64,000 bases of DNA from Pseudomonas sp. stari2. GTDB lineage: Bacteria; Pseudomonadota; Gammaproteobacteria; Pseudomonadales; Pseudomonadaceae. The notes beneath the pieces are model-generated. The model made no database searches and had not been told where the DNA came from. It was given only the letters and a program-made list of their open reading frames with translations. Within the stretch, counting starts at the first letter, position 1, and every line of letters begins with the position of its first letter. The position numbers were made by a program, and so were the translations under genes. The stretch is taken from assembly GCF_040760005.1 (NCBI RefSeq), contig NZ_CP099760.1:3281501-3345500 (forward strand), read 5' to 3'. Positions 40,193-48,893 of the stretch are shown one piece after another.

Positions 40193-41414
40193 CGGCGTAC
40201 GCCTCCTGCGCTAGTGGCTGCAGCAGTTGCCGTTGGCGCAACTGCTCCTCGACCCATTTCAGTTCCGCCGCGATACCCTGCAGTTGGGCGTGTTCATTGG
40301 TCGGACGCAGTTGGGCGGGGAGGACGCCCCAGCTGTAGGTTTCCACTTCCAGCACGGGGCGAAACTCCCGATGGTCGGCGAGATAGTCAAAGGTCTGCGC
40401 CAGAGCGATCTGACTGCCACTCAGCTCGGGCAACACCAACTGTTCGCTGAACAGCGGGATATGGAAATGAATACGCAACTCGGCATAGCGATCCGGGTGC
40501 TGTGCGCATTCGTCGAGGGCGGCGGGCAGATCGGCCCAGGCCACCATGCGGTCCTGCGCGTCCAGCGCCTTCACCTGATGCAGATAGGTGGTTTCGCAGA
40601 AGTCGCGCAAGGTCTCGAGGACCTGTTCGCGACGGCTGTCTTCCGCGCAGGGCAAACGACAGACCAAGGCATTGGAAAGCTGGATCTTGCCGATCGGCAC
40701 CCGTGCCTGACGCAGCCTCACCAGCGAGCGATAACAATCTTCGAACATCACGGCCTGGTGGCAGACGTCAAAACACAGCGCCAGATACTCATGATGCGGA
40801 TCCGTGGTTTGCCAGCGGCGGAAAAAGGCGATGGCCTGATCGGTGTTTTCCAGCACGCAGTCCGGTTCCATCTCCAGACAGAACACGATTTTCTTGCCGG
40901 TCTCCCGATGCAGCCTCGCCAGTGACGTCGTGAGTTCGCGCAGTTGAAACTCGGCACGCAGCTGCAGCGTCGGGCTCCAGGTGGCGGCGTACCCCAGCGG
41001 CACGGTGGAAATCACCCCTTGATGACAGTCCGCTGGCAACGCCTGCGCGAGGATCTGCGCCAGTTCGAGGCTGTACGCCAGGCGCTTCGGCTCGGCCCAA
41101 CTGGGCAGGTACACGGCGGCTTTTACCGCACCCTCATGAAACTGCCCGTAGGGGAAACCGTTGAGCGAGGTCAGTCGCAGCCCACTGCGTTGAAGCAGTC
41201 CGAGAAATTCCGTCCGCGCGGTTTTCTGCTGTAACCCAGTGGCGGCGAGGGCGCTGATCCACAGTCCACTGTCCTGTTCTTTCAGCCCGCGTTGCGTGCG
41301 CACGCCCTGAAAGTGCTGTTCGATGGAGGCCTTCAGCCTGGCCAGGTCATGGGTCGGGTGCACATTGCTGCAATACCCGACCTGCGCGGCAGCCCAACCC
41401 ATGCCGGCACTCAT
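40182..41414 (-). CDS. eboE: EboE, xylose-isomerase-like TIM-barrel protein
   Basis: A 410-residue cytoplasmic protein with a sugar-isomerase/endonuclease-IV-type TIM barrel. Visible barrel strands with acidic or histidine tips include VGYCSNVHPTHD, LTSLNGFPYGQFH, KIVFCLEMEPDCVLENTD, LALCFDVCHQAVM and ELRIHFHIPLF, which fits a metal-binding site. EboE is required with the other Ebo proteins for scytonemin monomer export in cyanobacteria, though its reaction is unknown. Start ATG 41412-41414 overlaps the eboB stop by four bases; a longer frame is rejected. Confidence 0.85.
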   Translation of the reverse strand: MSAGMGWAAAQVGYCSNVHPTHDLARLKASIEQHFQGVRTQRGLKEQDSGLWISALAATGLQQKTARTEFLGLLQRSGLRLTSLNGFPYGQFHEGAVKAAVYLPSWAEPKRLAYSLELAQILAQALPADCHQGVISTVPLGYAATWSPTLQLRAEFQLRELTTSLARLHRETGKKIVFCLEMEPDCVLENTDQAIAFFRRWQTTDPHHEYLALCFDVCHQAVMFEDCYRSLVRLRQARVPIGKIQLSNALVCRLPCAEDSRREQVLETLRDFCETTYLHQVKALDAQDRMVAWADLPAALDECAQHPDRYAELRIHFHIPLFSEQLVLPELSGSQIALAQTFDYLADHREFRPVLEVETYSWGVLPAQLRPTNEHAQLQGIAAELKWVEEQLRQRQLLQPLAQEAYADAL

Positions 41415-42295
41415 TTGATCACCGGCTCCTGCCCGCGCAGGGCAGAGTTGTCCTGCCATTGCCGGCGCTGATCGATGGGTAGCGGCGTGCTGATCAGGGT
41501 TTTGTCGAGTTGGCCACTCTGAGCGAAAAAATCCACCGGATTGTGGAACAGCACTTGTTCGACCTGAGCCTCGCTGAAACCCGCCGCGGACATTGCCTGA
41601 CCGGTTTTCGGCACCTTGAGCGGATCGCTGATGCCCCAGTCGGCGGCGCTGTTGACCACCATTTTCTCGGTGCCGTACTGCTGGAGCAGGGCGACCATGC
41701 GCTGTTCCGACATCTTGGTGTTGGGGTAGATCGAGTGACCGCGCCAGCAGTCGCTGTCCAGCACCAGCGGCAGCGTCAGTTCGTTGAGGTGATCGATGAT
41801 CACCAGATTCTCATTGATCCCCACCTCGCGAATCACCGCCAGCGTGCGCTTGGTGCCGCCGATCTTGTCGCGGTGCGGCGTGTGCACCAGCACCGGTAGA
41901 TTGAATTGTCTGGCCAGCTCCAGCTGTGCGGCGAGAAAACGGTCTTCCTCGGGCGTAATGTCGTCGTAGCCGATTTCACCGACCGCTACCACGCCGTCTT
42001 TCACCAGATAGCGCGGCAGAATCTCCAGCACTTCATTGGCCACCGACAGGTCATTGGCCTCCTTGGGGTTGAGGCCGATGGTGCAGAAGTGATGGATGCC
42101 GAACATGCTTGCGCGAAAGCGCTCCCAGCCCAGCAGGGTGTCGAAGTAATCGATGAAGCTGCCAACGCTGGTCCGGGCCTGACCCTGCCAGAACGCGGGC
42201 TCGATCACCCCGGTGATGCCGGCGGCGGCCATGTTCTGGTAGTCGTCGGTGGTGCGGCTGACCATATGAATGTGCGGGTCGAAATACTTGGGCAT
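41411..42295 (-). CDS. eboB: EboB, TatD-family metal hydrolase
   Basis: A 294-residue amidohydrolase-fold protein. Metal ligands are in order: DPHIHM (His8, His10), VGEIGYDD, LVHTPHRDK, IIDHLN and NSAADWG. This is the TatD arrangement. The first strand MPKYFDPHIH lacks a signal peptide. Its substrate in Ebo clusters is unknown. It lies 35 bases after eboA and overlaps eboE by four, in the middle of the Ebo module. Confidence 0.87.
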   Translation of the reverse strand: MPKYFDPHIHMVSRTTDDYQNMAAAGITGVIEPAFWQGQARTSVGSFIDYFDTLLGWERFRASMFGIHHFCTIGLNPKEANDLSVANEVLEILPRYLVKDGVVAVGEIGYDDITPEEDRFLAAQLELARQFNLPVLVHTPHRDKIGGTKRTLAVIREVGINENLVIIDHLNELTLPLVLDSDCWRGHSIYPNTKMSEQRMVALLQQYGTEKMVVNSAADWGISDPLKVPKTGQAMSAAGFSEAQVEQVLFHNPVDFFAQSGQLDKTLISTPLPIDQRRQWQDNSALRGQEPVIK

Positions 42296-42330
42296 GGTGA
42301 ATCCTCGTCAAGGGAAGGAGACGTTGGGTA

Positions 42331-43086
42331 TCAGTTCAGGTGACTGCGCCATTCCGGCGGCAGGCGCTGCTGTTGGTCCAGGTCGAGCAGTCGCTGACGC
42401 TGCTCCGGGGTGAGCTGGTCGAAGGCAATCGCCAGGGGCAAGCCAACGGACACCGCCCGATCTGCCGCGAGTTGTTCTTCCAGCAGGTCGAGGGCCAGTT
42501 GATTGAGGGGGATGCTGTGTCGCTGGCTCAGGCCGATCAGGCGTCGCACATCGAGCCCCATGCCCAGCGCTTTCAACAGCAGTTGGTGGAAGGCCCGTTC
42601 CGGGTAGTGACGGGACGGGTAGGGCGTATCGAGGGCGAGGGCGGCAAACACCTGACTGTTGCTGGTGCGCCCGGCCTGCAACGCCAGTTCCACGCATTGC
42701 CCATGGCTGTCGAGCCAGTCGAAGGCTTTGAGGACGGCGATCTTTTCCTGATCGTCGCCCCACAGAAAAAGCTGGCGCAGCATGGACAATTGTCCGCCCT
42801 CGGAGGACTGTTCAAGGACCTGTGCCAGCAATAAAGCGCGCGCCAGCTGGATCAGATTCCAGTGGCTGTCGGGCAGTGCCCGGTCACGCAGATGACGCTT
42901 GCACTGGCCACTCAGAAACGATGCGGTATTGGCGTCCGGTTGCCGGGCCAGTTGCTCTTGCGCCTGACGCCACCAGTGCAATTCGCTGTCATCGAGTTGC
43001 CGGGCGAGGGCCTGATGGTGTTCGGCAAGGCAATCGCGGCGCATGCCGAGGGCCGCCGTCGGCGGCGCGGTGACGTCCATGTTCAT
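42331..43086 (-). CDS. eboA: EboA-type protein
   Basis: A 251-residue soluble, helix-rich protein with a WRQAQEQL...HWNLIQLARALLLAQVL pattern and many leucine and glutamine residues, consistent with an alpha-helical repeat scaffold. I assign EboA mainly by its place between the UbiA-like eboC and TatD-like eboB genes. Start ATG 43084-43086 overlaps the eboC stop in an ATGA junction; a second ATG two codons on (43078-43080) is possible. A much longer in-frame extension lies inside eboC and is rejected. Confidence 0.75.
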   Translation of the reverse strand: MNMDVTAPPTAALGMRRDCLAEHHQALARQLDDSELHWWRQAQEQLARQPDANTASFLSGQCKRHLRDRALPDSHWNLIQLARALLLAQVLEQSSEGGQLSMLRQLFLWGDDQEKIAVLKAFDWLDSHGQCVELALQAGRTSNSQVFAALALDTPYPSRHYPERAFHQLLLKALGMGLDVRRLIGLSQRHSIPLNQLALDLLEEQLAADRAVSVGLPLAIAFDQLTPEQRQRLLDLDQQQRLPPEWRSHLN

Positions 43087-43973
43087 GTCGGTTTGATCCA
43101 GCGCTGGAAGTGTGGGAGCAGGAAGAACACCAGAACACACAGCAGGCTGCCCAACGGCTGGTTGGCCACGGCCATCACCAGCGCATCGAACAGTGGCAGC
43201 GCCGCTAGGCCGGCCCCGATAAAGGCGCGGACCTTGCGCTGCTGCGGGTTGGCAAGGTGCTGCCGGTAATGCCAGCCCAGCCAGCCAAGCCAGAGCAACA
43301 GCACCGGCCAGAACCACAGGTTGTCGGCGTAGATCGCCAACGCCAGCGGGCTTAGCATCAGGAGCAGAGGCAAGCGACTGAGCAACTGGTTGTTGTGCTC
43401 ATTGCGCGCCAGGTAAGTCAGCCCGCTGATGTAGACGCCCAGCAAAATCGCGCAGAGCCAGATCGGCTCCGGCGGCACCGCCAGACTGGCCGCTGCCGTG
43501 AGGTACAGTGCCGAGCGACAGGCGCCCATCAACCAAACGCTGTGGGCGTATTTTTTGTGCAGCACGTTGTAGCCAATGATGCAGCCCACCAACAGGCTGA
43601 CGCTGGCCAACAACCAATGCGGCTGATCGATCAGTTGGCTCAGCCCCAGCACCGAAGCGGCCGCCAGTGTCAGCAACAACACGGTGGCGAGGCGCACTTG
43701 CTGGCGGCTCACCAGACCCAGCGTGATGGGCCGAGGATTGTGGTGTTGCTGATCCCAGTCGGCATCCAGCAGATCGTTCAACAACATGCCGGCCAGATAC
43801 AGCAGTGACAGGGTGAACAGCAGCAGAATCCACACGAGCCACGAGGGCGGCGCCAGTGCACCGGCGCTGCTGGCCAGCAGGGCGGCGGCCAGGGTGTTGG
43901 TCCACACCGTGGGCAGGTTGGAGACACGACCGAGGGTCATCCAGGTCTTGAGGTTTTGCGGGGTCTGGCTCAT
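43083..43973 (-). CDS. eboC: EboC, UbiA-family prenyltransferase
   Basis: A 296-residue polytopic protein with about eight hydrophobic segments. The first aspartate-rich motif LNDLLDADWDQQHHNPRPI (about 65-83) matches the UbiA NDxxDxxxD consensus, and a second polar loop follows. Such enzymes transfer a prenyl chain to an aromatic or small polar acceptor in the membrane. In the Ebo module it probably lipidates the compound made by EboD, a possible membrane carrier. Four-base overlaps join it to the genes on both sides. Confidence 0.88.
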   Translation of the reverse strand: MSQTPQNLKTWMTLGRVSNLPTVWTNTLAAALLASSAGALAPPSWLVWILLLFTLSLLYLAGMLLNDLLDADWDQQHHNPRPITLGLVSRQQVRLATVLLLTLAAASVLGLSQLIDQPHWLLASVSLLVGCIIGYNVLHKKYAHSVWLMGACRSALYLTAAASLAVPPEPIWLCAILLGVYISGLTYLARNEHNNQLLSRLPLLLMLSPLALAIYADNLWFWPVLLLWLGWLGWHYRQHLANPQQRKVRAFIGAGLAALPLFDALVMAVANQPLGSLLCVLVFFLLPHFQRWIKPT

Positions 43974-45844
43974 TTCGCGAAACCCTCGCTCAAGTCGAGC
44001 ACCGGGACGCTGCGGGCGGACAGCTTCTGCAACGCCTGCGCCATCCTCGCGTCGTCGACTTCATGCAGGTCTACCGACTGGCCGATTCCGCTGAGCATCG
44101 GGATCGAGAGTTGCCCGCCGAGGTGTTGACGGAACTCTTCCAGCCCGAGCAACACGGGTGAGCGACCTTGCGCATCTTTGAGGGTCAGTTCCGGCGGGCA
44201 CAGGTTGAAACCGAGTCGGGTCAACAGGCTCATCACCCGTTCACTGTCGGTATCGCTCAACAGCCCGAGGGCATTGGCGTAAAGCCCGTCGAGTGCCATG
44301 CCAACCGCAACGGCTTCGCCATGGCGCAAGCGGTGATGGCTGAGGTTCTCCAGTTTGTGCGCGGCCCAGTGCCCGTAATCCAGTGGCCGTCCGTTACCGC
44401 GTTCGAAGGGATCGCCGGCGCCGGTGATGTGCGCCAGGTGCAGCTCGGCGCAGCGGCGGATCGCGTAACGACTGGCCGGATGATCGAAGCGGGCGAGGGC
44501 ATCGGCCTGTTGCTCCATCCATTCGAAGAATGTCCGGTCCTTGATCAGCGCGACTTTCACCGCTTCGGCGAGCCCGGCGACCTGGTCGCGGCGGGTCAGG
44601 CTGGTCAGCAACTGGAAGTCATTGATCACGGCAGTGGCGGGGTAGAAGGCGCCGAGCAGGTTTTTCTGGCCGAAGGCGTTGATGCCGTTTTTCACTCCGA
44701 TGCCGGCGTCGTTCTGCGCCAGCACGGTGCTCGGCACGCGGATCAGGCGGATACCGCGATGGAAGGTGGCGCAGGCATAGCCCACGGAATCCAGCGCCGC
44801 GCCACCGCCAAGAGCGAGTACGTAACAATGCCGGTCCAGCCCATGTTTCAGCATGTCGGCGTAGAGCTGCTGCAGCACCTGTGAATCCTTGCTCAGCTCA
44901 CCGGCCGGAATGGCAATCGGCGGTGCCTGTAAATGCAGGTCCGCTGCATGGGCAGCAAAGTAGCCATCGATCTGTGCCAGCAGATGCGGCGCGCTTTTCA
45001 GCAGTTGTTCATCGGCGAACACCATCACCGTCACCCGGCCGTTTTGCCGGGCGGTGAGTTGTTGATGCAGGCAGGGGTTAGAAGAGTCGAAGAGGTGATC
45101 GGTGAACACCACCGGGTAGTCGTAACTGACTTCGAAACGCCCGTGCAGCACTGGCCCGGCACCGTGTTTGCGCAGGGCCTTGAACAGGCTGTACCCGGCG
45201 ATGAACAACCCCGGCAACACCATGCTGGCGAGAATCGTCACCAGCAGCGCGTTCTCCTCGACGAGGAATGTGCCGATGGCGCTGTAGGCCAGTGCCAGCC
45301 CTGCATTGGCCAGGGTGGTCACCAGCAGGAATGCCCGCAGTGGATAATGCTGCATGCCGGCGGCCACCACAGACGTCTCAGCCAGCACGGGCACGCCGCG
45401 CAGACAGATCAACGACAGCGTGCCCAGTCGATAGGCCATTTGCCCGGGCTTGCGTTGATGCAGGCCGAGACGACTGGACAGCATCCGGAAATAACCGGCC
45501 CCCAATGCATAACCCAATCCGGCCCCCAGACATAGGCCAATGAAAATCACCAGATAACCGCCGACGCTGCCGAGCATGGCCACGGCCAGTAGCGCGACCA
45601 CACTGGAAGGCACGGGCAGCACGACGTCCAGCGCCAACAGAGCGATCAGCAACAGCGCCAGGTTGAGTTGCTGGGTGGGGGAAGTCGGCAGGTACAGGTC
45701 GAGATGATTGAGGAAGTCCTGGATCTGCTGTTCGAACAACAGGAAACTGGCAATCACCAGTACTGCAAAGCAAAACAGTGACAGCCAGAAATGTCCGGCC
45801 GACGCATTTTTCGAGAGCGCACGATACCAACGGCTGTGCTTCAT
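43970..45844 (-). CDS. eboD: EboD: sugar-phosphate cyclase fused to an N-terminal DedA/VTT membrane domain
   Basis: A 624-residue fusion (ATG 45842-45844; a TTG one codon earlier is possible). Residues about 20-225 form a VTT/DedA-type membrane domain of about five helices, with GYLVIFIGLCLGAGLGYALG and a LICLRGVPVLAETSVVAAGM segment typical of that family's R-x-P...G loop. Residues about 235-600 are a dehydroquinate-synthase-like cyclase. The NAD loop is GGGAALDSVGYA, and metal ligands fit Glu (GLAEAVKVAL), His (DYGHWAAHK) and His (HRLRHGEAV). The substrate may be sedoheptulose 7-phosphate or another ketose phosphate, not necessarily DAHP. It is the first gene of the operon. The fusion would place cyclisation at the membrane, beside EboC. 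Confidence 0.85.
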   Translation of the reverse strand: MKHSRWYRALSKNASAGHFWLSLFCFAVLVIASFLLFEQQIQDFLNHLDLYLPTSPTQQLNLALLLIALLALDVVLPVPSSVVALLAVAMLGSVGGYLVIFIGLCLGAGLGYALGAGYFRMLSSRLGLHQRKPGQMAYRLGTLSLICLRGVPVLAETSVVAAGMQHYPLRAFLLVTTLANAGLALAYSAIGTFLVEENALLVTILASMVLPGLFIAGYSLFKALRKHGAGPVLHGRFEVSYDYPVVFTDHLFDSSNPCLHQQLTARQNGRVTVMVFADEQLLKSAPHLLAQIDGYFAAHAADLHLQAPPIAIPAGELSKDSQVLQQLYADMLKHGLDRHCYVLALGGGAALDSVGYACATFHRGIRLIRVPSTVLAQNDAGIGVKNGINAFGQKNLLGAFYPATAVINDFQLLTSLTRRDQVAGLAEAVKVALIKDRTFFEWMEQQADALARFDHPASRYAIRRCAELHLAHITGAGDPFERGNGRPLDYGHWAAHKLENLSHHRLRHGEAVAVGMALDGLYANALGLLSDTDSERVMSLLTRLGFNLCPPELTLKDAQGRSPVLLGLEEFRQHLGGQLSIPMLSGIGQSVDLHEVDDARMAQALQKLSARSVPVLDLSEGFAK

Positions 45845-46674
45845 CAAGCATCCCTCTTGATTGTGATGACTGAGTTCCGTTCAGCAACTAAAGCAGCGTC
45901 TTGTTTGTTTCAGAAGAATGAACGCTCCCGCCGGGAGGGCTGTTTTTATTATTCGATGGGGTCGTGCCAGTGAAGATATTCATGAACCTAGACGGTTGTT
46001 GTGGTTTTGCAAGTCGATTGGGTGATGGCGCTTTTAAGAGGATGTTTAGTGGGTGTGAGAGTATCGCAAGGTGGCGGGATTATTTTTTGGATTTACTCAG
46101 CATATTCAACAGGATGGGGGATTTTATTGAAGTTTTTTAAATGCTGTTTAAAGCGCCAGATGAGAAGCCGTTTCAACTGGATTTGTTAGCAAGCTACTTA
46201 GGTGATGGCTATGTGGCATTATTTTTCGTTATTTGAGTTATTGCGGCTGGCTATAAGTGCTCCTGATAGTTGAGTGATTTGCTCGGTTAGTTGGACTTTT
46301 AACTTGCAAGCTCACATGGAAAAGAAAGATCCGGATGAAAGGCAATTCTTTAAAACCCGTGCCGCAGACCGTGCTTGATCAATTGGCGACTGACGGAACC
46401 TTCGGCCGCGTCGCTGAGAATGGGCAGATGCTTGAAGTGGAGGGCGGCAAGTTTTCGCTTGCCGATGGCAGGTGCAAAGGGCGGGGCTGGAAAGGCAGAG
46501 TCGTTGGGCTGCGAAGGCTGATATCCAGACGGCAGGAAGGCTGAGTGTGCGGAGATTTTGAGCTGCTATCGTTGTGCATACAGCAGAGTCGTATCCCTGC
46601 GAGGTTCTTGAGTGGCAAACCCTGCTGTATGGACGAGGCGGGTCAGCCCGGGACGTCATCGTCCGTGGCTGAGA
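45845..46674. other. 830-base region of lower GC upstream of the ebo-type operon
   Basis: No confident gene is present. The part near 45970-46340 is clearly AT-richer than the flanks. A short stem CTCCC-GCC-GGGAG (45925-45937) followed by a T-rich tract lies about 80 bases before eboD. A small plus-strand open frame at 46335-46544 (69 codons) begins with protein-like sequence (VPQTVLDQLATDGTFG) then becomes arginine/glycine-rich, which may mean a decayed gene. The eboD promoter should be here. Confidence 0.45.
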
Positions 46675-47382
46675 CTATTTGACGGCGTACACTTTGCGTA
46701 CATAGCGCGTGCTTTTCCAGGCGCACGGCGCACCCCGCGCAACAAACACGCTGTCGCCGGTATTGACGGTCACGCTCAAACCCTCAGGCGTCTGCAACGT
46801 TACGGTTCCTTCGATCAGATACATCAGCTCATTGAGCTTGTGCGGGCGACCGTGACGTTCGTAGGGCGTCGAGTCCCACACGCCGACACGCAGATCGGTA
46901 GTCGCGTCTTCGAAAGCGTTACGTGACCGGCATTGCGGTGATGGACCGATCAGAATCTGTTGTTCCGGCGCGGCGGAGGGAGACAGGTGTGCCAGCGGGT
47001 CGAGCGAGGTCACACCAGGCGTCGCACCTTTGGTGGCCATGGCGCAAAACGCCCACCGCGAACCGGTCTGTGCTTCGATCCGTAAAGCCGTGCCCCGGCC
47101 TATGACCGCGCTGGCGCCGACGGCCAGTTCAAGTGTCCGCTCCCGGGTTTTCAATGTCACGTGCCCGGCGTGAACCACGATCACTTCGGTGTGCGGGAAA
47201 TCCTCGACCTCAAGGCTTTCGCCTGTTTCGACGATGCCTGCAGACACGCCGTCGTTTCCTGACCAGGCGACCTGACGTTCAGTCGAGAACGGGTCTGCAG
47301 CGTTCAAGGGTTGCTGCTTGAAAGAGGTGTCGACGCGACTGCCATCGGCGCGAGCCAACAGCATGATGCAAGGTTCGAACAT
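46675..47382 (-). CDS. Bicupin domain protein
   Basis: A 235-residue soluble protein with two cupin units. The first (about 55-110) has PHTEVIVVHAGHVTLKT and the second (about 170-225) has KLNELMYLIEGTVTLQTPEG then VNTGDSVFVARGAPCAWKS. Metal-ligand histidines are only partly conserved, as in the EutQ/DUF861 type of cupin. It follows the GNAT gene by 63 bases on the same strand, so the two may be co-transcribed. The substrate is unknown. Confidence 0.8.
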   Translation of the reverse strand: MFEPCIMLLARADGSRVDTSFKQQPLNAADPFSTERQVAWSGNDGVSAGIVETGESLEVEDFPHTEVIVVHAGHVTLKTRERTLELAVGASAVIGRGTALRIEAQTGSRWAFCAMATKGATPGVTSLDPLAHLSPSAAPEQQILIGPSPQCRSRNAFEDATTDLRVGVWDSTPYERHGRPHKLNELMYLIEGTVTLQTPEGLSVTVNTGDSVFVARGAPCAWKSTRYVRKVYAVK

Positions 47383-47445
47383 ACGGGTGAAGCTCCAGCT
47401 ATTGAGGGGATTTCTTGTGGGGGGCGAAAAGCGCCAACCCGAGGG

Positions 47446-48300
47446 TCAGCCGATGGCTTGAGTGACCAGCGCAAACTGCCGAACGCCATGGTGTGCTTGC
47501 GGTGCTGTACCACGGGACATTTGTGCCACGGTGTCGACCTGCTTCAGGCCGGCAGCTTCCAGCCAATCGGCCAGACCACCATCCGCTGGAATATCGATAC
47601 GCACAAAGGCGTCCGGTACCTTGGCCAGCAATGTCGCGATCAGATGTTGGGCCTGCTCAAGGTTTTCGGCGATCAACGGGCCGATGCAACGACCGCGACC
47701 GAACGGGCGCAGCAGGGCGAACGCGCGCAGCTGACCGTCGCGCACAATGCCCACCGCATGCTCGACGATGGCGAATAGATCGGTGAGCACCGCTTGTCGA
47801 TCCAGGCCGCTCCCGGCATTGGCCAGTTCCAGCACCCGCGCATGATCCGCTTCGCGCAGTGGGCGGCATTCTTCACCGTCTGCCAATGGCCCGGGCAGAG
47901 GGGCTTGCGCCTGGCCCTGGTGCTGCTGAATCCGGCCAAACTCGACAAAACCCTGGCTCGCATACAGCGGTGCGCCGGCCACGGTTGCATTCAATATCGC
48001 CGTGCTTGACTGGCAAGCCTGCAGCGCGTGTTCCATGAGCTTTCGCCCGATGCCCTGGCCCTGGTAATCGTTACTGACAATGACCAGGCCAATGGTCGTG
48101 AAATCACCTTGCGGGCAGGCGAACGCGGTGCCGATCAAGCGCTCGCCATCAAGTACGACAAAGCCCTTGCTGACCCTTTGCAGCATGGCCCAGTCGTCGA
48201 GTCGATGGGGCCACTTCAATTGCACGGACAGTGCATGGGCCTTGGGCAGGTCGTCGGCAGTCATCGGCCGATAGACGTAGGACGGACGTGGGGTGGACAT
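47446..48300 (-). CDS. GNAT acetyltransferase with C-terminal YitH/HolE-type domain
   Basis: A 284-residue protein. The N-terminal GNAT domain (about 5-140) carries the acetyl-CoA loop SNDYQGQGIGRKLMEHAL (about 77-94). The C-terminal half (about 150-280) resembles the second domain found in YitH/HolE-like acetyltransferases, with FALLRPFGRGRCIGPLIA. It is likely an N-acetyltransferase for a small amine or amino acid. First gene of a probable two-gene unit with the cupin gene. Confidence 0.82.
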   Translation of the reverse strand: MSTPRPSYVYRPMTADDLPKAHALSVQLKWPHRLDDWAMLQRVSKGFVVLDGERLIGTAFACPQGDFTTIGLVIVSNDYQGQGIGRKLMEHALQACQSSTAILNATVAGAPLYASQGFVEFGRIQQHQGQAQAPLPGPLADGEECRPLREADHARVLELANAGSGLDRQAVLTDLFAIVEHAVGIVRDGQLRAFALLRPFGRGRCIGPLIAENLEQAQHLIATLLAKVPDAFVRIDIPADGGLADWLEAAGLKQVDTVAQMSRGTAPQAHHGVRQFALVTQAIG

Positions 48301-48893
48301 GGCGATTCTCCGATAAAGAGTGTGCGCTTACGCCGGTTTTTCCGGCGAGATGACGCCTGTATCCCATCTGGATGAAAGCCTGACAAGGGGGCAGGGAATA
48401 TTCGGCAGATTCCGCGAAGCACGGTCCCGAAGACCACACTTACTACTTAATCCGGGGCTTGTGTCGGCAGCAAATGCTTGGGCCTTTTTACTCTATAAAA
48501 GGCTTGTACCGAGCCTCGTCGCCCTAGGCGCTGGATGTGTTTTCTATCGCTTCAATTCAGAACCGGGCTGACGCGCGCGACAGCACCTGACACTACTGCT
48601 GCGATGGGGCGCAGTTTCTGCGGGCAAAGCCGATATCCGAAATCCACAGTGGCTGAAACAGGTCCATAAGGGCGCATAAACCGGGGCTTTGCCCAAGGCT
48701 GGAGCGCACCGCAAAGTCTGCTGAGTGGAATGACCAAAACGGTGATTTGTATCGAACGGAGGTCGCTTTTAACGCCATCTGCTGATTTCACGGTGTTGTA
48801 ATGACGGTGTGCTGCAGCGTTGCATCGCTACTGCGCAAACCAGGCAAATGCTTGTAGCGCCATTGACCTCAACGAACTTCAGGAACGCACTCA
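48301..48893. other. 593-base intergenic region between divergent genes
   Basis: No gene is supported on either strand. Promoters for the GNAT-cupin pair and for the long catabolic operon should lie here. A perfect dyad CGCCGG-TTTTT-CCGGCG occurs at 48331-48347. Nothing else stands out. Confidence 0.5.

Noticed and set aside
45925..45950. Stem CTCCC-GCC-GGGAG with a T-rich tail as a terminator
   Set aside because: The stem is only five pairs and no plus-strand gene precedes it, so I mention it only as part of the intergenic region.
46312..46659. A 115-codon minus-strand open frame in the AT-rich gap
   Set aside because: Serine/arginine/cysteine-rich sequence without domain features and no ribosome-binding site. 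I consider it non-coding.
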